From positions 6,262,001 through 6,326,000 of the forward strand of contig JAKNDB010000109.1 in NCBI GenBank assembly GCA_024305405.1: 64,000 bases of DNA. Direction: 5' to 3'. Position 1 is the stretch's first letter, and every line of letters begins with the position of its first letter. This DNA is from Dirofilaria immitis. Lineage: Eukaryota; Nematoda; Chromadorea; Rhabditida; Onchocercidae. Positions 28,016 through 42,404 of the stretch are shown in pieces. The notes under the pieces were generated by a model. The model searched no databases, had not been told where the DNA came from, and saw nothing but the letters and a program-made list of their open reading frames with translations. The position numbers and the translations under genes were made by a program.

Positions 28016-31000
28016 TCAAAGTTCGAAGCACAGATATTTGAAAATAAAATCGAGAAATATAATGATGGTTTAACCTTCGATTTCTATTCAAATCATGTCA
28101 ATACTGATCCTTCAATGAATCGATATCCCAATTGAACCCAAATTCTGCACAGTTTGTCAGTTTGTAAATCTCCTTGTTATAATTTCTGCCGCTGCTACTG
28201 CTATTACATCGCTCCTTTTTCACATACATTTGCTGAATATTCTGAACCGAAAATTTTGGACATAAATACAAATCAATAAAAGTTAAAACTTATTAGCAAT
28301 ATGCAATTGTCCTATAGTTAAAATGTTGAAATTCCCGGATTTGGAAGTAGTTTTTTAAGTTAGAAAATGATTAAATGTATACTGCTTAAGTTTACAAAGA
28401 AAGCAAAATCTGGACTGTTTTACAACTTATAGGAAAAATTAGGTAGGCCAAAATTCACTATCTCACTTTTTGTTTTCCAATTATCAGTGTAGCATGCACT
28501 TTTCTCGTTTTTCTTATGATCAACGATTTCTTATGATCAGTGTTTTGAAGCGATCCTTGCAGGGATTAACCGCAGTAATTGCTTCTTTAATTTTAATTTA
28601 TGAATTTCACAAAAAGTAATGCATCCTTTTTATCTTGACTTCTTAATTTCATCATTTTGACTTTATTTTAATGCGGTGATTCAGATGTTCCTTACCAAAC
28701 TTTTTGAAATTTCTACCTGCGTCAGTTTTTCCTAATTATTTACAAATAATTTCAAAGGACAAAAATCAAGCATTGCATCTTGAAAGAAATCAGTAAATTT
28801 TTGGCATGCTGTTATTATCGCCCAATTATAAAAACTTTACTAAATTAGTAAACCAAATGTCTGATAAGTAGGAATGATTTATTAATTTGGTCTATCGAAA
28901 TCAGCAAAATGTGGTGGTAATGTAGTGAGAATATGAGTGTTCAGTGTTCGGGTTATTTCGACTGAATTTTGAAATTGTCGCCAAGTTTTCTAATCCACCA
29001 ATGCTTATAAAAATAAAGTTTAAAAACTACGGAAATTTTATTCGTATGGATATATTTATACATTGTTCCTTGATATCGCTCGCCAAAAGCACCAGAAAGC
29101 TGAAATCGTTTCTGAACATTAGAAATACATTTTTGATATTCTTGCTTGATATGGAGCTTTAGATAATTCTTAGATCTTCAAATTTCAAGTGTCGCTTGTT
29201 AGAGGAAATACAATCCACTGATGTCTCACTATAAAAAATGAGAATCATATAGCACGCTTAAATTTTTAAAGGAACTTGTTGGTGTGAAGTGTTAATCAAA
29301 AACTGGTTATCATATTGAGAAATTATTTGGAGCAGAATGTAAGAAGTTTATTTAGAACATACTCCAATTTCGGAAATGCCATAACAAACAAAAATTTCGA
29401 AGCTGTCTTTATTTTCTTATTTCTAATTTTTGATTACTTTTCGGTATCATTTGATTCTTTCTAACGGACATTTATCAAGTTATTTTAATTGACTTGACAA
29501 ATCATCGCTTTTTAGATCATACAGATTATCCATTTAGACAATATGTATTTATTTGAAGAGTTTGAAATAAAAGGTTCTTGACGAAATCATCTACTGAAAT
29601 AAGAAAAAGACAAAAGAAACTCAAATCCTTAAATAAGATGAGCTTAAAATTTTAGAACAGTTTAAACAAAATTAAGAACTATTAACTTTTCTTGAAAAAA
29701 AAATAACGAATGGCACTTGTTATACAACTATAGGATATTATTTCAAAAAAATGGAAAGGAGGGGTCTTTATGGCCGGTCGGGAAAAAGAGGAATTATGCC
29801 AATCGACACAATTTCTTCTTCGGAATGTTTTATTCTTATTTTCTAAGAAAATGAGTCTATTGTTTGAATTTTTCAGATTTTAATATTTATCTGAAATGAT
29901 CGTTTCGAAAATTCATTCCAAATCTTCTTCGCACTTTGTTTCATTCTGAAAACTTGAAGCTTTGTGTACATTTTCAGATAAATTTTTCTTCAGATAATAT
30001 TTTAATTGATTCAATTTATAAATTTTTGTTGATAAACGAACCATGTTTTCATGAATCTACTGTATAAATCTTTACATTATGTGGAATAGTTTGATGCGAA
30101 TAACAGGTTCAATTCGCGTCTGAGATATTTTTTACTAGTTCTAAGGCATTGGAGATCATTATGTAATTTTGATGACAAAAGTCCAAAGAATGATTTTAAT
30201 AAAATGCATCGCAGAAAACATTCATCATATTGAACAATCACCGTATATTATTTACTCGTAAGTTGACAAATTTGGTTCATCTTTTTGTGAAATGCCAGAA
30301 TAAACAAATTTGGCTATCAGAAACAAATTTATCATTATGTTTATAGTAAAGGAATGATAAAATTCATTGCAGCGGAATACCCAAAAGTACACTTAAAGCA
30401 AGTCGTTGAGAAAAAGAAAAGTGCTCTTCTACTTATTTTTATTGAGAGCGGTGTACGTTTTATCTTATCTACGAAATGCTTCATTGTCCTTTTTAAAATT
30501 CATAAAATTTATAGTAAAGCGTACAACTGTTGACAGCCAGAGAAAAAAATATTAAATTAAAAAAAAGCAAAATTTCTTCCCAAAAGCATGTGGTAACAAG
30601 AAAACAGAGTTTCTGTAGAAAATGATGGCAAAAAGAACTGTGAAAGCATAAAGCTATTACTGTTTGAAATTCAAATACCAACAACTTTATTTTTCATGTC
30701 CATTTTAAATTGAAATGTTTTAATAAAATTCTTCTTTCAAAATGTTGCATTTTGAAAGAACCCGATGGATCATGTCGATATTTCAGACCAAATCAGAATC
30801 ATGCAGAAATTAATCTATTTTGATATCAAGTAATTACGAATGAATGGAGATAAATAAAAACATTACATGTCTTCTTATAAAAATATGATCTAAGAATAAT
30901 TCACAAAAACATGAGAATAGGAAAAAGTTAAAATATTGTCACAAATAAAACAATCTGCTGTAGATTTATGCATCATGAATATGCAATATCGAATCCTACT

Positions 31001-34000
31001 TTTTAGTCTCTCAATGAGACATAAATGACTTGGAAATCACTCCTCTCCTGTAAAGTTAAAATCTTCCTCTCGGAACAGTCATAAAGTCCGATTTGGTCAC
31101 TCATGCAGCTATTCAGAAGTGGCAGTGTTGAAAAGTATCTCATATAGGCAAATGTTTTAGAAGCTTCAAATAGTTCTAGTGCGTTAATATTCATCAGCAC
31201 CAACTATGCAGTTCAAGAATTACTTTAGCCAACTGACAGACATAAAACAAATATCACGAGTCTTGCAAGTTTCCTTTTATGTAAAAATGCGTCCTCCGTA
31301 AGATTTCGTTATTATTATGAGATAACAATATCGAATGACCGGACAATGTAACGACCCATATTTGATAAAAACAAAGGCTTGTCTTAATTAAAAGCTTTTA
31401 AACATGATAGAGTCAAAAACTTTTAAGCATGGTAAAATCGCCTTCAAGCTTCCTTGAAAGCTATATACTTAGTAGTGCACAAGTTATATTTAGCAGTAAA
31501 CAAAGAGCTCATAGAATGAAATTTCAAACCAAAATATACGAAATATTAAAAAAACGGTATATGGTTGCCGTACCATCTACTCCTTCTTACCCGCTTGGTA
31601 TATGTTATCCTGCTCAAAATTAAATCATGTTGTTTCACTGAAATTCTATGATAAACGCCTATTCATATCACGAACTTTTTCCAACCTTTCCGCGTCTCGC
31701 GAGGTTTCAGCATATCGGTCAAAAGTCAATCGTAACTTCTAATTTCATACTCGCGTGTGTATTTGATTGAGAGATTAAAAACATAAGCATAATTTTTCAG
31801 CGATTCCTGAATTCGATATCGAGTTTTTTCTTTTTTAGAAAGCCAAAGATTTTCATGCATTAGTCACCAGTAAGTTAATCATTTTCATTATAGGAACATG
31901 TATGGGGATAAAGGGAACTAGAGAAAATTTTAAACTTCTTTTTAGTTCTAATGTGTTATTATATAATTAAGCATTTAAAAATTATAACTACTCTATCGAA
32001 AACCGACAGCGCTAACAAGAAATTTTAGCACCTTGAGCATATATGTAAATAAATAAATAATCGGTGTTGTTTGTTCACATATAGATCAATATATATCTAT
32101 GCTATAATCGATGACAATTTAATGTTGCTGATTGCTTCATTTATTTATCATAGGTAAAAGAATTTTTCCTATGTTTACTTGCACTTGCACTGGAAAGAAT
32201 TTTACTGTCATCTGTAAGACATTCTTTTTGTTGGCATACCCATCCATACATTATTCCTTCCTTGCATGCTATTTAATGTATGTAAGAGATACGAATCCGC
32301 AATAATGTATAAGAAAGTCTTGTCCATTCACTCAACTCTGCTGATTTTCCACCTCAAGGTCAGTTTCTCATTACTACGACAATGACGGTGCGACTCTATT
32401 CTTCTATCTAGGATTTCTACAAATTGCTGCTTTTATTTTTGATAATCAGTAATTGAAAAGTTTAATACCTTATTTCTGAGGTAATCTTCTGATGCGAAGT
32501 CTTTTTTAATTTTTGGTTTCCGAGATCAAAAGTTCCATTTAGTTCTACAAATTGCTATTTTCATTTCCGACGATCAAAATCCGCTTTATCACAAAAATTT
32601 TGCCCTAACAATAATTTAAATTATTGATTTTCAATTTATTTATAGTAGTATTAAAAATTTATAAAAAGATTCAGTCTTAGTGGTGATGATAGTCGCATTA
32701 TCATTGAAAAGTGATCAAAATATTAACAGCGGTGCCAATGATTATGAATCGTGCAACACAAGCGATACTGAAAACGATACAAAGAGAATGAAATGGATAG
32801 AACACTAGGGCCGGAGGGAAAACAGGTTTTATTGATAGTAATAGTGAAAAGAATAGTAATTTAATTTTTGAAATTAACTAGCTCTCTGTGATGGTTGTCG
32901 AGTATTATTTATCTCGATCAGCTTTACATTTTGATAATCCAAAATCTTTTTGATCTCTTCTAATTTTTTTCTAATTTTGTAATTTCTCGACTTTCATCGT
33001 TATGTTTTGATCGTTTAAAAATATTTTATTAGTTATAATTAAACAGTAGAGAAGCTTAATAAAAATACAAAACTCCAAAAACTGTAGAGTGGCAAGATTG
33101 GATTTCTCATTCTCTGGTTTTTTAAATAGTGACATTTTCATTTATCAGCAAAATTATCGAATCTGAAATGGTTAGTTTATTGGAAAATGCCAATTTTATT
33201 GTTTTTCTTGTTTCATTACTGTCATCAATGATAACAAATTGTTGATTGATTTTCCTTTGGGATAAAAATACAATTAATTATTTTGACTCTGAAATATGCC
33301 TAATTCAAACCTTTCTTCTAGATTCACAAAAAAGATAAAATCCTCCAAGAATCGAAAAAATAAGGAAACATGAGAAGAAGAGAAGGTTTAGCCAGAACAA
33401 ATCAAAAAACTAGTGATGTTCACTTTCTTATTTCAATCAGAAAAAGTCTTTTTTTTAAATGACTTATTCAGTCAACTTTTTCGAGATTATTGAATTGTTG
33501 TTTTATCACATATGTATGGGAAAACAGAAGTGCTATGCTTCAAAATTGAAAATCACTGAGAAATTCTTGAGAATCGTTATCATTATATGAGAATTTTTTC
33601 CTAGGATTTCTTTTTCCCAACTTTTCTTCTCGTCCTGAAAAGAGGTCACAAAGGTCATTATAACTTCTAACATTTTGTTGGCGCATACCGTTCTCAGCTT
33701 CAATCGAAAGTATAATGCCATTCATTTGCCACTTTTTCATATTCATCCTTCATTTCGGCTATTAACTATTGGCACACTTAGTTAAGCAAAATTTCTCTTT
33801 TCTTGATGATATTACGTGTAATCAAGTATTGGTATCACCAACTTAAAAATCATTTTGCATTTTGCAATGTTAAAAATCCACTTATGCAACTGATTTGAGG
33901 TTAATGAGGTAATTATTACATGATGGTCGATATGATCATCTTTCAGATACTCGGGAAGTATAATTCGAGTGGTTCCACAGATATAGAGATTCGTTCTTTT

Positions 34001-37000
34001 TAAATTTGAGCACTTCCGGATATCACGATTTTAAACATAGAAATGTAATCTCGCTAATTAGAAAAATTTGTAGAGAAGTTGAAATTTCAGTGATCTATTC
34101 TATTTTATCCAGAAAACCTGAATACAGTTGTATCAGTGATTCTGCAATGTTTAATGTCGCGAAATTATTACCACTCAATTGAATGAAATAGTTGAAAACG
34201 AAATTTTTAAATAAGATCTATAAAATTTAAATCTATAATTATAAATTAGTGCAATAATTGTAAGAATTAGTACAGGAATAGTCTCCATGTTTAAAATTTT
34301 AGGTTTTTAGGAATTGAAATAACTCAGACGATAATTTATAATTTAGTTCGATCAATAAAATGTTACTTGTTAATTGAATGAACAAATAGTATTGTTTTTG
34401 GCATATATATGTTAAAACGAATTCTGCACGTATATCAATCATATCAAGCAAAATTCTTGTTTTATACTGAAAATTCTGGCTCATTTGTTGCAATGCATCA
34501 TTTACTTTCAAGCAATCGAATAATAAATAATTAAGTTGGAAGAACATTAAAACTTCGAAATTAATTAAAATTAAGATCAAAATAAATATCATTTTTACAC
34601 ATCTTTCGAGAGACCTAATCAGAGAGACCGAGAGATTTTGCAGTTTCTCGCAGTTTGCCGATCAGTTACATAGTGTCGTCTTATTTGTAGAGTTCGATTT
34701 AGATAATAATCCACATTTGTTTAAACTGATGGCGTAATTCTATCGAAGTCATGAAACAGAAACTGTCGGTCAAGTCATTCTAAAAGCTAATACTTAATCA
34801 TTTAAAATTTCTTCATTTCATAGCAAATTTTATTATTTCGAGTTTTTATGGATAAAATATACATTAAATTCGTAAAAATTTCTCTCGAATCGGCTGGCTG
34901 ATTTATGAGTAAAAATTATCGAGGAATTTTTATTTTTGTTGTTGATACAGTCTATTTTCGAATTTTTAACTCAGTAGCCTTTTTTCTAAACTGAAGAATT
35001 CATATATCTCAGTTAATGAAATTTCAGAAGCAGTGGCACTATATAGTCCAAAGATTCTGAAAGTTTTCATGTTCCATCGCTGCTGGTTTATAACTACCAA
35101 ATAAACAACTGCTTAAAATACATAGTTCTTATTTTACTGAAATTTAATACAAATCGCACTACTGAGCCTCCGAATTGTTATAAAATTAATTTCTTTTAAT
35201 GAATGTGCGTATTATTTATGCGATAAATCATATTTCTTGTTTAAAAAAGTACAAAAATTTTTATATCTCAAACAATTTTTTTTTCCATTCAAATCTGTTA
35301 TCACACCCCAACAGTTTGACCAGTAAACTCAATTCGCTTTATAGTGCTGACACTACTATAAATTAATCATAGCCGCATTTAAGCTTCATGAAAGAAGTTA
35401 TGATGTTAGTTGTTAAACTAAAGATTTGCTAACTAGGTTCTAGATATTGTGGTTAGCCTAGGTGTACATGTTAATCTACATTTTTGATTTGCTTGAAATC
35501 TTCATAAATATGTCGAATCAAGTTACAATACTCCTTTATCTTAACTTTATTCTACCATCTTGAAGTGTTCAAATCAGATTTTACACAAGTCTGAACAAAC
35601 TAATAATTGATTTGTGCTTGCAGTAAAAAGAAACAGTACGAATCATTCACTTGCATAGTTTCTCGCATTCTCGTTTCTCTTTTCTGTTCCATTTTTTTTT
35701 TTTTTCAACGTAGCAAAATCTTACAACCAAAAATGAAAAAATTGTAAAGGAATACTCCAAATACTTTCATATAAAAAGCTTTTAGAAGTCTAGATGAATT
35801 TAAATTGGACAAAAAATTGAAATTCGATTTCCGATAAAAAGAATTTGTTATTTTGTTAAATGATATATTGACGAATCTCAAATTATTCATAAGCTGATAA
35901 AAATGATAGTAAATAACGATTCTTCTACATGTCAAAATTTTTAAATTTCTTATAGCGTTAAAATTGAATTTAAAAGAAGTAATAGAATCTGAAGACCACA
36001 CAGCAAATGTTACGAAGTTTCTCGAGTTAAACTGGTCAAATATAAATCTATGACTATTAGAAGAAAAAGTGATATAAATGTGCAAAAGGTGACACTGACA
36101 TCTTTAATTTGCTATCTGCTATATTATCTCAAAGTTCCTACCATTCGCTGTTGAATGGAACTTCACAGTATTTACTTGATGGGCACTACTACTAAACAGT
36201 CTTGTTCAACACTTGACTGAGCAAAACCAGATTCAAGTCTTACCGATTTCATGCCGTCGTTCGATATACGATTCTTATGAAGGCTAAATTTATTTCATGG
36301 CATTTTGTTGTAATCAAAAGGGAGTTCTTCTTCTTCTTTCTCTGCCTACCCTTTGCTCCTAAGTTTTCTCTCTCTCTCATGTGTTATTTCAGAAACATGA
36401 AATTAATTTTTCAAGAATGGACTAATTGCCTTTTCATTTTTTAGATTCGTTCAGATTTCCGCCTTTAATGTAAGTCGTAATAAAATTTGCTAGAAAATTT
36501 CTATGTATTTTAACTATGATCGAGGTGAGTTAAAACAATAAATTACAAATATTGAATTTATTTTAAAGAAGAGTATGAAGGAGTGTTTTTTTTATTTCAA
36601 TATTCTATTATTTATGTATTATTGAAAACGACTGTCATATATTTGGATTACAGATAATTCTTATTTTGTTATTCAGTAACTATATAAAGACCAGAATGAG
36701 CGAAGATTTAAATTGCTAAAAGGTTCTTGCTTGAAGAGCGTGATCAAGATTTTACCATATTCTTGTTATAATAAAACTTATGGTAGAATTTCGGTAAAGC
36801 TAGAAAGCAAAATATGACTTGGAAAGGAAATTGTAGAATAATGGGAGAACACCTATATAATTTAATTTCTATGGTCAAAACTAGGAATCCTTGCGAATTT
36901 CAAACCAATTTCAATCAATTTGACACCTACATAAGTTAATCTTAAGAATTCTAAAATATTCTGCAACTGTTAGAGATATGCAGATCCAATCCCACGAGAA

Positions 37001-37953
37001 TTGTTCTACCCAAATTTACTAATGAATTGAGAAGCATTGATTGAAAAAGTTTTAAAAATCAATGAAAATCAATCTTAGTGTCAGACATTCTCATTATTTT
37101 TAGATTACTGATGCTGTCCTAATTTTTTGTTGATTACCACGTTAGAAAATTACAAACACAGTCACATCGTTTTCGTAATATTATGAAATTTTTGGGAATT
37201 TATATTTGACCAAATATTGCTCTTTGGAAAGATTGATGTTTTACATTCTTTCATTCCTCCAACATAGACATGTGTAATCATTTTGGAACTTGGAAATTAA
37301 GAGATTTTAATCAATAATGCAGTAAATTTTTCCTTCATCACGGTATTGTAGTATCAACTGCTGTTGTCGCCACTACTTTATGAGCAAAGGAACTGCAAAA
37401 ACTTCACCAATTCACAGTTATGTTGAACAAAGTTTCGCTAGAAAAGTTATCGAATTCATTGATTGTATCCACCGCTTTTCTTACCTGTATTATTCACCTA
37501 CAAGTTTCCCATTACCATCCTTTAAGCAAAATAAAAATTATTAATGTTAGACTTTCATTTGTCACAATAAGTCTCTGAAAAACTTATTTTAAAACTGTTG
37601 TTTTCTACAGTAAATCAAATGATCCTCGCCTGTAGTTGATTTTGCACCAGTCGGCAATAAGTTAAAAATTTTTATTTCATATTTAAAATAGCTGCGATAA
37701 TAACGAAAGAATAATCAGTCTTGAGAAGAAAAATTTTCATCAAAAAAATATTATACAAAAAAGTTTTTTGGTAATATAATAGTCACACCTGTTATGATTA
37801 CTTCTTTGCTTAATGAATAAGTAAGTGCATCTTAAAAATATTCCCAGGGAAGTAAATTTTAAAATTAAGCTTTCCTGAATATATTATAAATGAAGTCGTT
37901 TTGCAGCCAATTAAAACTGAAAACTATTGAATTTGCTTAGTTGTTAATATGAA

Positions 37954-40900
37954 ATGAAAAGAATTCGCATACTGTTTGAAGCAAGCATTATTATTTTATT
38001 TAATAATTGCCTGGCATCACCGCCATTATGCGCTATTTATGATCCATTTCAAATACAGCCTGATAACAATGAAGTGCGTTCCTTTTCCTCTTTTATTTTC
38101 TTCTTCTGCACAATGTTGAAAGAAAACATACGGAATGATTATCAGGAAATTTCAATTATACTTCATCAGCATTGAAATGATGTCGAAAACATGAAAGAAA
38201 ATTTTTCGTGATTCGTTTAGGATAAATCTATTACTAATTATTCCTTTAGTACAATTGATAACTTGTAATTTATCCAGATGTAATTACAGTATCAAATCGG
38301 TGCAACATTTCCATTACATGATGAAGACTGTGTGAAATTACGTGTGGAAACAGTTCAAGATATCGTTATAGTTCAATGGGCATTAACCCACTGGAATCAG
38401 AATTCGAAGAGTAGCAATTTGAAAACTGGTTTGTCAATGTTATCATTTCTTTTTATTTCAGCGTGAAACATTCAATCGGTTTATTAATCAAGAATTTTCT
38501 CCTGATTTCTGAAAAATGCAGAGAGATTGACAGAAAATTTACTCCACAGCTTTTATTTTTAAAATGAAAAAATATTACTACACTGGCTTGTACTTTAAAT
38601 TTGTAGTTTCCAGGATTTAGTCTTCATTCATTTAGTATTTTTAGGTCTCTATGCTGGTGACACATGTTCGAAACCGAAAGAGGCAATTTCTCAAACACTC
38701 AAATTTTTAGATTCACTTGGTTTCTACGAACCTGATGAATGCAAAGAAAATCAAAATTTCCGCAAACTTCTTGGTATACCAAATTTTGCTAAATTGAATT
38801 AGGATCATTTGTGCATATTCTTTTTATTTCTTTCAAGATTTTATTATAGACAAACATAAATTTAAGGACTGTTTTTGCCGAAAGACGCAGGATCGGCAAA
38901 GGCAGTCGCTTCAGTCCTTCAAACTACTCCATTGCCATTGTTGGCGTATAGTTACGCAGCAGCTGATGAATTAACTCAAATGAATATTCCTAATTTTGCC
39001 ACAACTGCTCCAACTTTGATAGTTTTCATTGATGTTAGTTTTCTATCTATTTTTTTGTTGAAAAATTTTTTAAGTAAAAAACTCATTCATTCTGTCAAAA
39101 ATAATGTTTGCAAAGTTCATTTCGAAAAGCAGAAAAGTAATTTGGCGATTTTTTTCATTCCCTTGATGAAAATGTCTTTTACCGATTGCTAGTCTAATCA
39201 TTGCACTGCCGCATTTTAGGCGTTTATAAGACTTGTAAAAACTTGAATAGCAACTTGGTAGCAATTGTAAGAAAAGCCGACGATGAATATCTGACAAGTC
39301 GCCTTCTTAACAGATTACGACAGAAAAATATCTTCATTTCTGAACTGATCCAATCAGAAACTCCCGATTTCGAACAAATTATTCGAAATTCAGACAGTCA
39401 AATTATATTTGCTCTTTTATCAAAAAAGAGGTGGTTTTTGGTTGAAAGTTTTCTCTCCTGTTTTTATTTGGTATTTACTTATTTTTTTATTTATTTTTAC
39501 TCGAATTTTATTTTTGTGAATCATAGATCTTCTGGGAAAACTGGTTGTGACGCGAAAAATTTTCTGTGAAGAAATAGTTAAATAAGACTGCTTTGGAAAA
39601 TATAAGAAAGCACAAGGTATTACAACTAGGAATTCAATAAAGTTTTACAGTATTTTGTTTAATTATTTCAAAGTAGTTAAGAAGATCAAAAATAATAATG
39701 AAATTTGTGGCAGCGACAAAAGCATCAAGACACTATAGATACAAATAACAAGAGCAGTGGATGAAGGCAACTTCAGGATATCATCATTTTAAATCTAAGA
39801 TTTTAGCATGAATGGATTAGATATCCTGTCTTATGATATTTAGTGAACCGTGCAATTGATACTAATATCAGTGATTATATATCTCGCATATCTTTTTTAG
39901 ATCTTGTTTCGCTATTGTTTTTATGCTCTCATTGTAGTTCCTTTTCAGCTTCCCTCTAATAGATTAGCATATTCCTGTCCACTTTTTTGGTCTTGGATAA
40001 ACAAGGAGATATTGCTCACATTAATTAAATTTCTTCGTAATATCCAACAGCTAGAAACGATAGTTCCATGAGAAATACTAAGAGCATATGAGTTTTATGG
40101 CCTTTCTTAGGAGGGTCGCATTTTTTTATTTTTATAGAGATTTTTTATAGCTGATCAAATTTCTGTGCATTTAAACTTAAATTTAAAATGCTTTCAGGTA
40201 ACAAAATTACTTGTTGGGAAAAATTTCGGAACTGATAAAATGTGGGTTGTAGCTGAACTGAATACGGATGAACAACAGACTGAAATACAGCAGCCGGAGT
40301 TTGTGGTAGATTCGGATATTCAGGTAGTTCTCAATAATAATATTTTATAGATTTTAAAAAGCTAAATACATCTTTGTTATCAGAACACAGGCCTTATTGT
40401 AGATAATATACTTGCGTCAACAACAGCGTGATTTACCTCACTTCAAGAACTACTTTTTGCGATTACTAAAAACAACTATCAGTCCTATTCATTACTTGCT
40501 TCGCTCATGGAACAGGTAACCTTGATCCATCAATTTTCTAGGCCATTTTGGCAGCTTATGAATCACACGGAATTTTGTTGATTTTTTCTCTAATTTTGTT
40601 GATTTTGTGCAATTTTTTGTACAATGAAATGTAGCCGTTCAATTTTGCAGGTTTTCTTTCAGCTAGAATTTTCCAGACTTTTTCAGGACTAAAAGTGATT
40701 TTGACTTTGTAGATGTATAACTGTACTATATCGAATGGAAAGAATGATAATGACTGCTCTAAAATTGATATTCAAAAAATGGCTCTTAGTTACAAGCAGA
40801 CGTCAACCGCCGAACCTGTAATCAGAGCCGTTTATGCATTTACTGCTGTTGCTGCTAGATTGGAGAAAAACCAAATGGCATTAGCACTATGGTGAATTTA

Positions 40901-42246
40901 ATTAAATTTCAGTAAGCAGCTGGGGAAGTATACTGAAATAGTGATAATATTTCTTTACTAAATTGATGGAAATTTACGGTCTCAAAATGAGTACTGACTT
41001 TCATAAAAACCTCCCGATCAACTTATTGAAGCCAAATGTAACAAATATGGATGACTGAAGCGAACTAAAAAAATAGTGCTGCATTTTCGCCAATGAAGAA
41101 CAGACAGATCGAAAAATCGACAATTCATCTGTCAATTGATTAAAGTAAATATTTGACTGCTGATATAGTGATCTTCGGTAGGTAGATTGTAAGCCGTTTA
41201 TAATGTTACTAAATAACGGAACAATTTTATAAAGTAAATTAATAAAACAAATGCATTGTAGTGCTAAGCCATCCTCAAACTGCACGAAATTAATTATGAC
41301 CGAATTGGAATCATTGATTTATGAATTTGATGCCAATGATCCAGCTGAATTAGTTGGCACAAATTTGCATTTTTATTGGGAATCGAACACAACATTGATG
41401 TCGAATGGGATTGTGATCGAGGGAATAGAAATGATTCAGCACAAACAGCTTGGACCAATGGAAGTCAAGGTAACTACCTTGCCATTAAATTAAATTCAAA
41501 AAAAGCAAAATTTTGTTGGAACAGCAGTTTTTGACGATGGAAATATTGAACCTTTTTTCATTGGGTAAATGAAGCTAACAATAATCGAAAGCAAAATAAA
41601 GGATTTGATATCTACTTTATTATTGAATTTCTTTTTATTATTTTTGTTTGAAACTTAATCCAATATTTGAATGCCAGGCATATTTAAACTAGAATTACAC
41701 ACGAATTTACATGAAGTCAAGCAATTTTAATTCAGATTAAACTTCAAGATATGCAAGGCTTCGGTTCCTCGACAAAGAGAACTATGAAAATTTTAGAATT
41801 AAATAACACAACAAGCAGACTACTTATGCGCTTAATTATAAATTACATATAAATTAACACAGCTGATTAGATAATGGAATATGAAACTGGAATTAAGCCA
41901 CGATTTGCTATGATTACACCGCAAAGCAAAAAATTCAATCCACATGCGCGCTTTATCGATCTTATTGCGGCCAATGTGCCTGTACGGCAAAAATTGACCA
42001 GAAGGTTTGACTTTGTTCTTTATAATTGCCGGGATTATTCAAATTGTCACAATCGTCAAATTTTAGACAAATAACGGTCCCTCATGTTTTTCATTTTTAA
42101 CTTCATTAACATTTCAGAGGTTTTACTTGCCAAATCCACGACCATATCAACTGTACATCATAGGTTTTTCGATTTTCATGGTGGTCGTACTTGTCAATCT
42201 TATCGAAATTCAGATATATCTCTCCCACTCGCTTTTTTATATACGG
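37954..42246 (+). CDS. Class C GPCR-like Venus-flytrap domain (module 1), with alternative ends
   Basis: Exons: 37954-38073, 38290-38428, 38645-38773, 38867-39033, 39220-39430, 40198-40323, 40403-40515, 40713-40891, 41262-41469, 41871-42004, then 42118 or 42120 onward. The N-terminus (MKRIRILFEASIIILFNNCL) looks like a signal peptide. What follows aligns in order with metabotropic-glutamate-type flytrap domains: YQIGATFPLHDEDC, LYAGDTCSKPKEAISQTLKF, PLPLLAYSYAAADEL, LNSNLVAIVRKADDEYL, LPHFKNYFLRLLK, EPVIRAVYAFTAVAARLEKN, SNCTKLIMTELESL. No ligand can be named. The last exon has two AG acceptors two bases apart. One gives a stop at 42161-42163 and a soluble product. The other opens a hydrophobic segment (QLYIIGFSIFMVVVLV) up to a GT at 42247. 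Single bases seem missing from A runs at 39237-39241, 39422-39427 and 40468-40472. It may be a separate gene or the 5' half of the next entry. Confidence 0.78.
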
Positions 42247-42404
42247 TAAATTATTGAAAAATTCTGTTAAATTCTTGGAATTTTCACTCAAAGAAATCTC
42301 CAAAGAAATTTGCAGATCAGATTTGAAAATGATTTTGAGAAACCAAAGATTTGAAGAAGGATTAATTCATTTTCCAAATAAAGGATTGATTCAAAGATTT
42401 CCAG

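Larger units (their letters stand above)
18576..37940. other. Large gene-poor region of about 19 kb
   Basis: I see no exon with a recognisable domain on either strand. The open frames present are short and rich in Phe, Ile, Asn, Tyr and Lys, as expected by chance in AT-rich DNA. The longest is 126 codons at 35705-36085, minus. Two plus-strand frames at 25352-25612 and 27690-27923 have more mixed composition and could be unrecognised exons or relics. Also present are a perfect 29-base tandem duplication (23417-23474) and a TA microsatellite (27952-28015). No transposase or reverse transcriptase fragment was recognised. Confidence 0.5.

Noticed and set aside
30104..30125. GGTTCAATTC resembling a tRNA T-loop
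   Set aside because: The flanking bases do not pair into a T-stem and no acceptor stem or anticodon arm is visible.
34299..34592. 97-codon minus-strand frame with a hydrophobic start
   Set aside because: The hydrophobic start is explained by T/A-rich sequence. There are no cysteines or conserved motifs to support a secreted protein.
35705..36085. 126-codon open frame on the minus strand, the longest uninterrupted frame in the gene-poor region
   Set aside because: Composition is dominated by Phe, Asn, Ile, Ser and Tyr, with no domain, signal peptide or splice context; chance frame in AT-rich DNA.
18576..37953. Search for transposase, reverse transcriptase or long terminal repeats
   Set aside because: No catalytic motif, long terminal repeat or paired inverted ends could be recognised by eye.
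39530..39568. Possible extra exon of flytrap module 1 after an acceptor at 39526
   Set aside because: It stops after a few codons and the following exon at 40198 joins the earlier one in phase once the A run is corrected.
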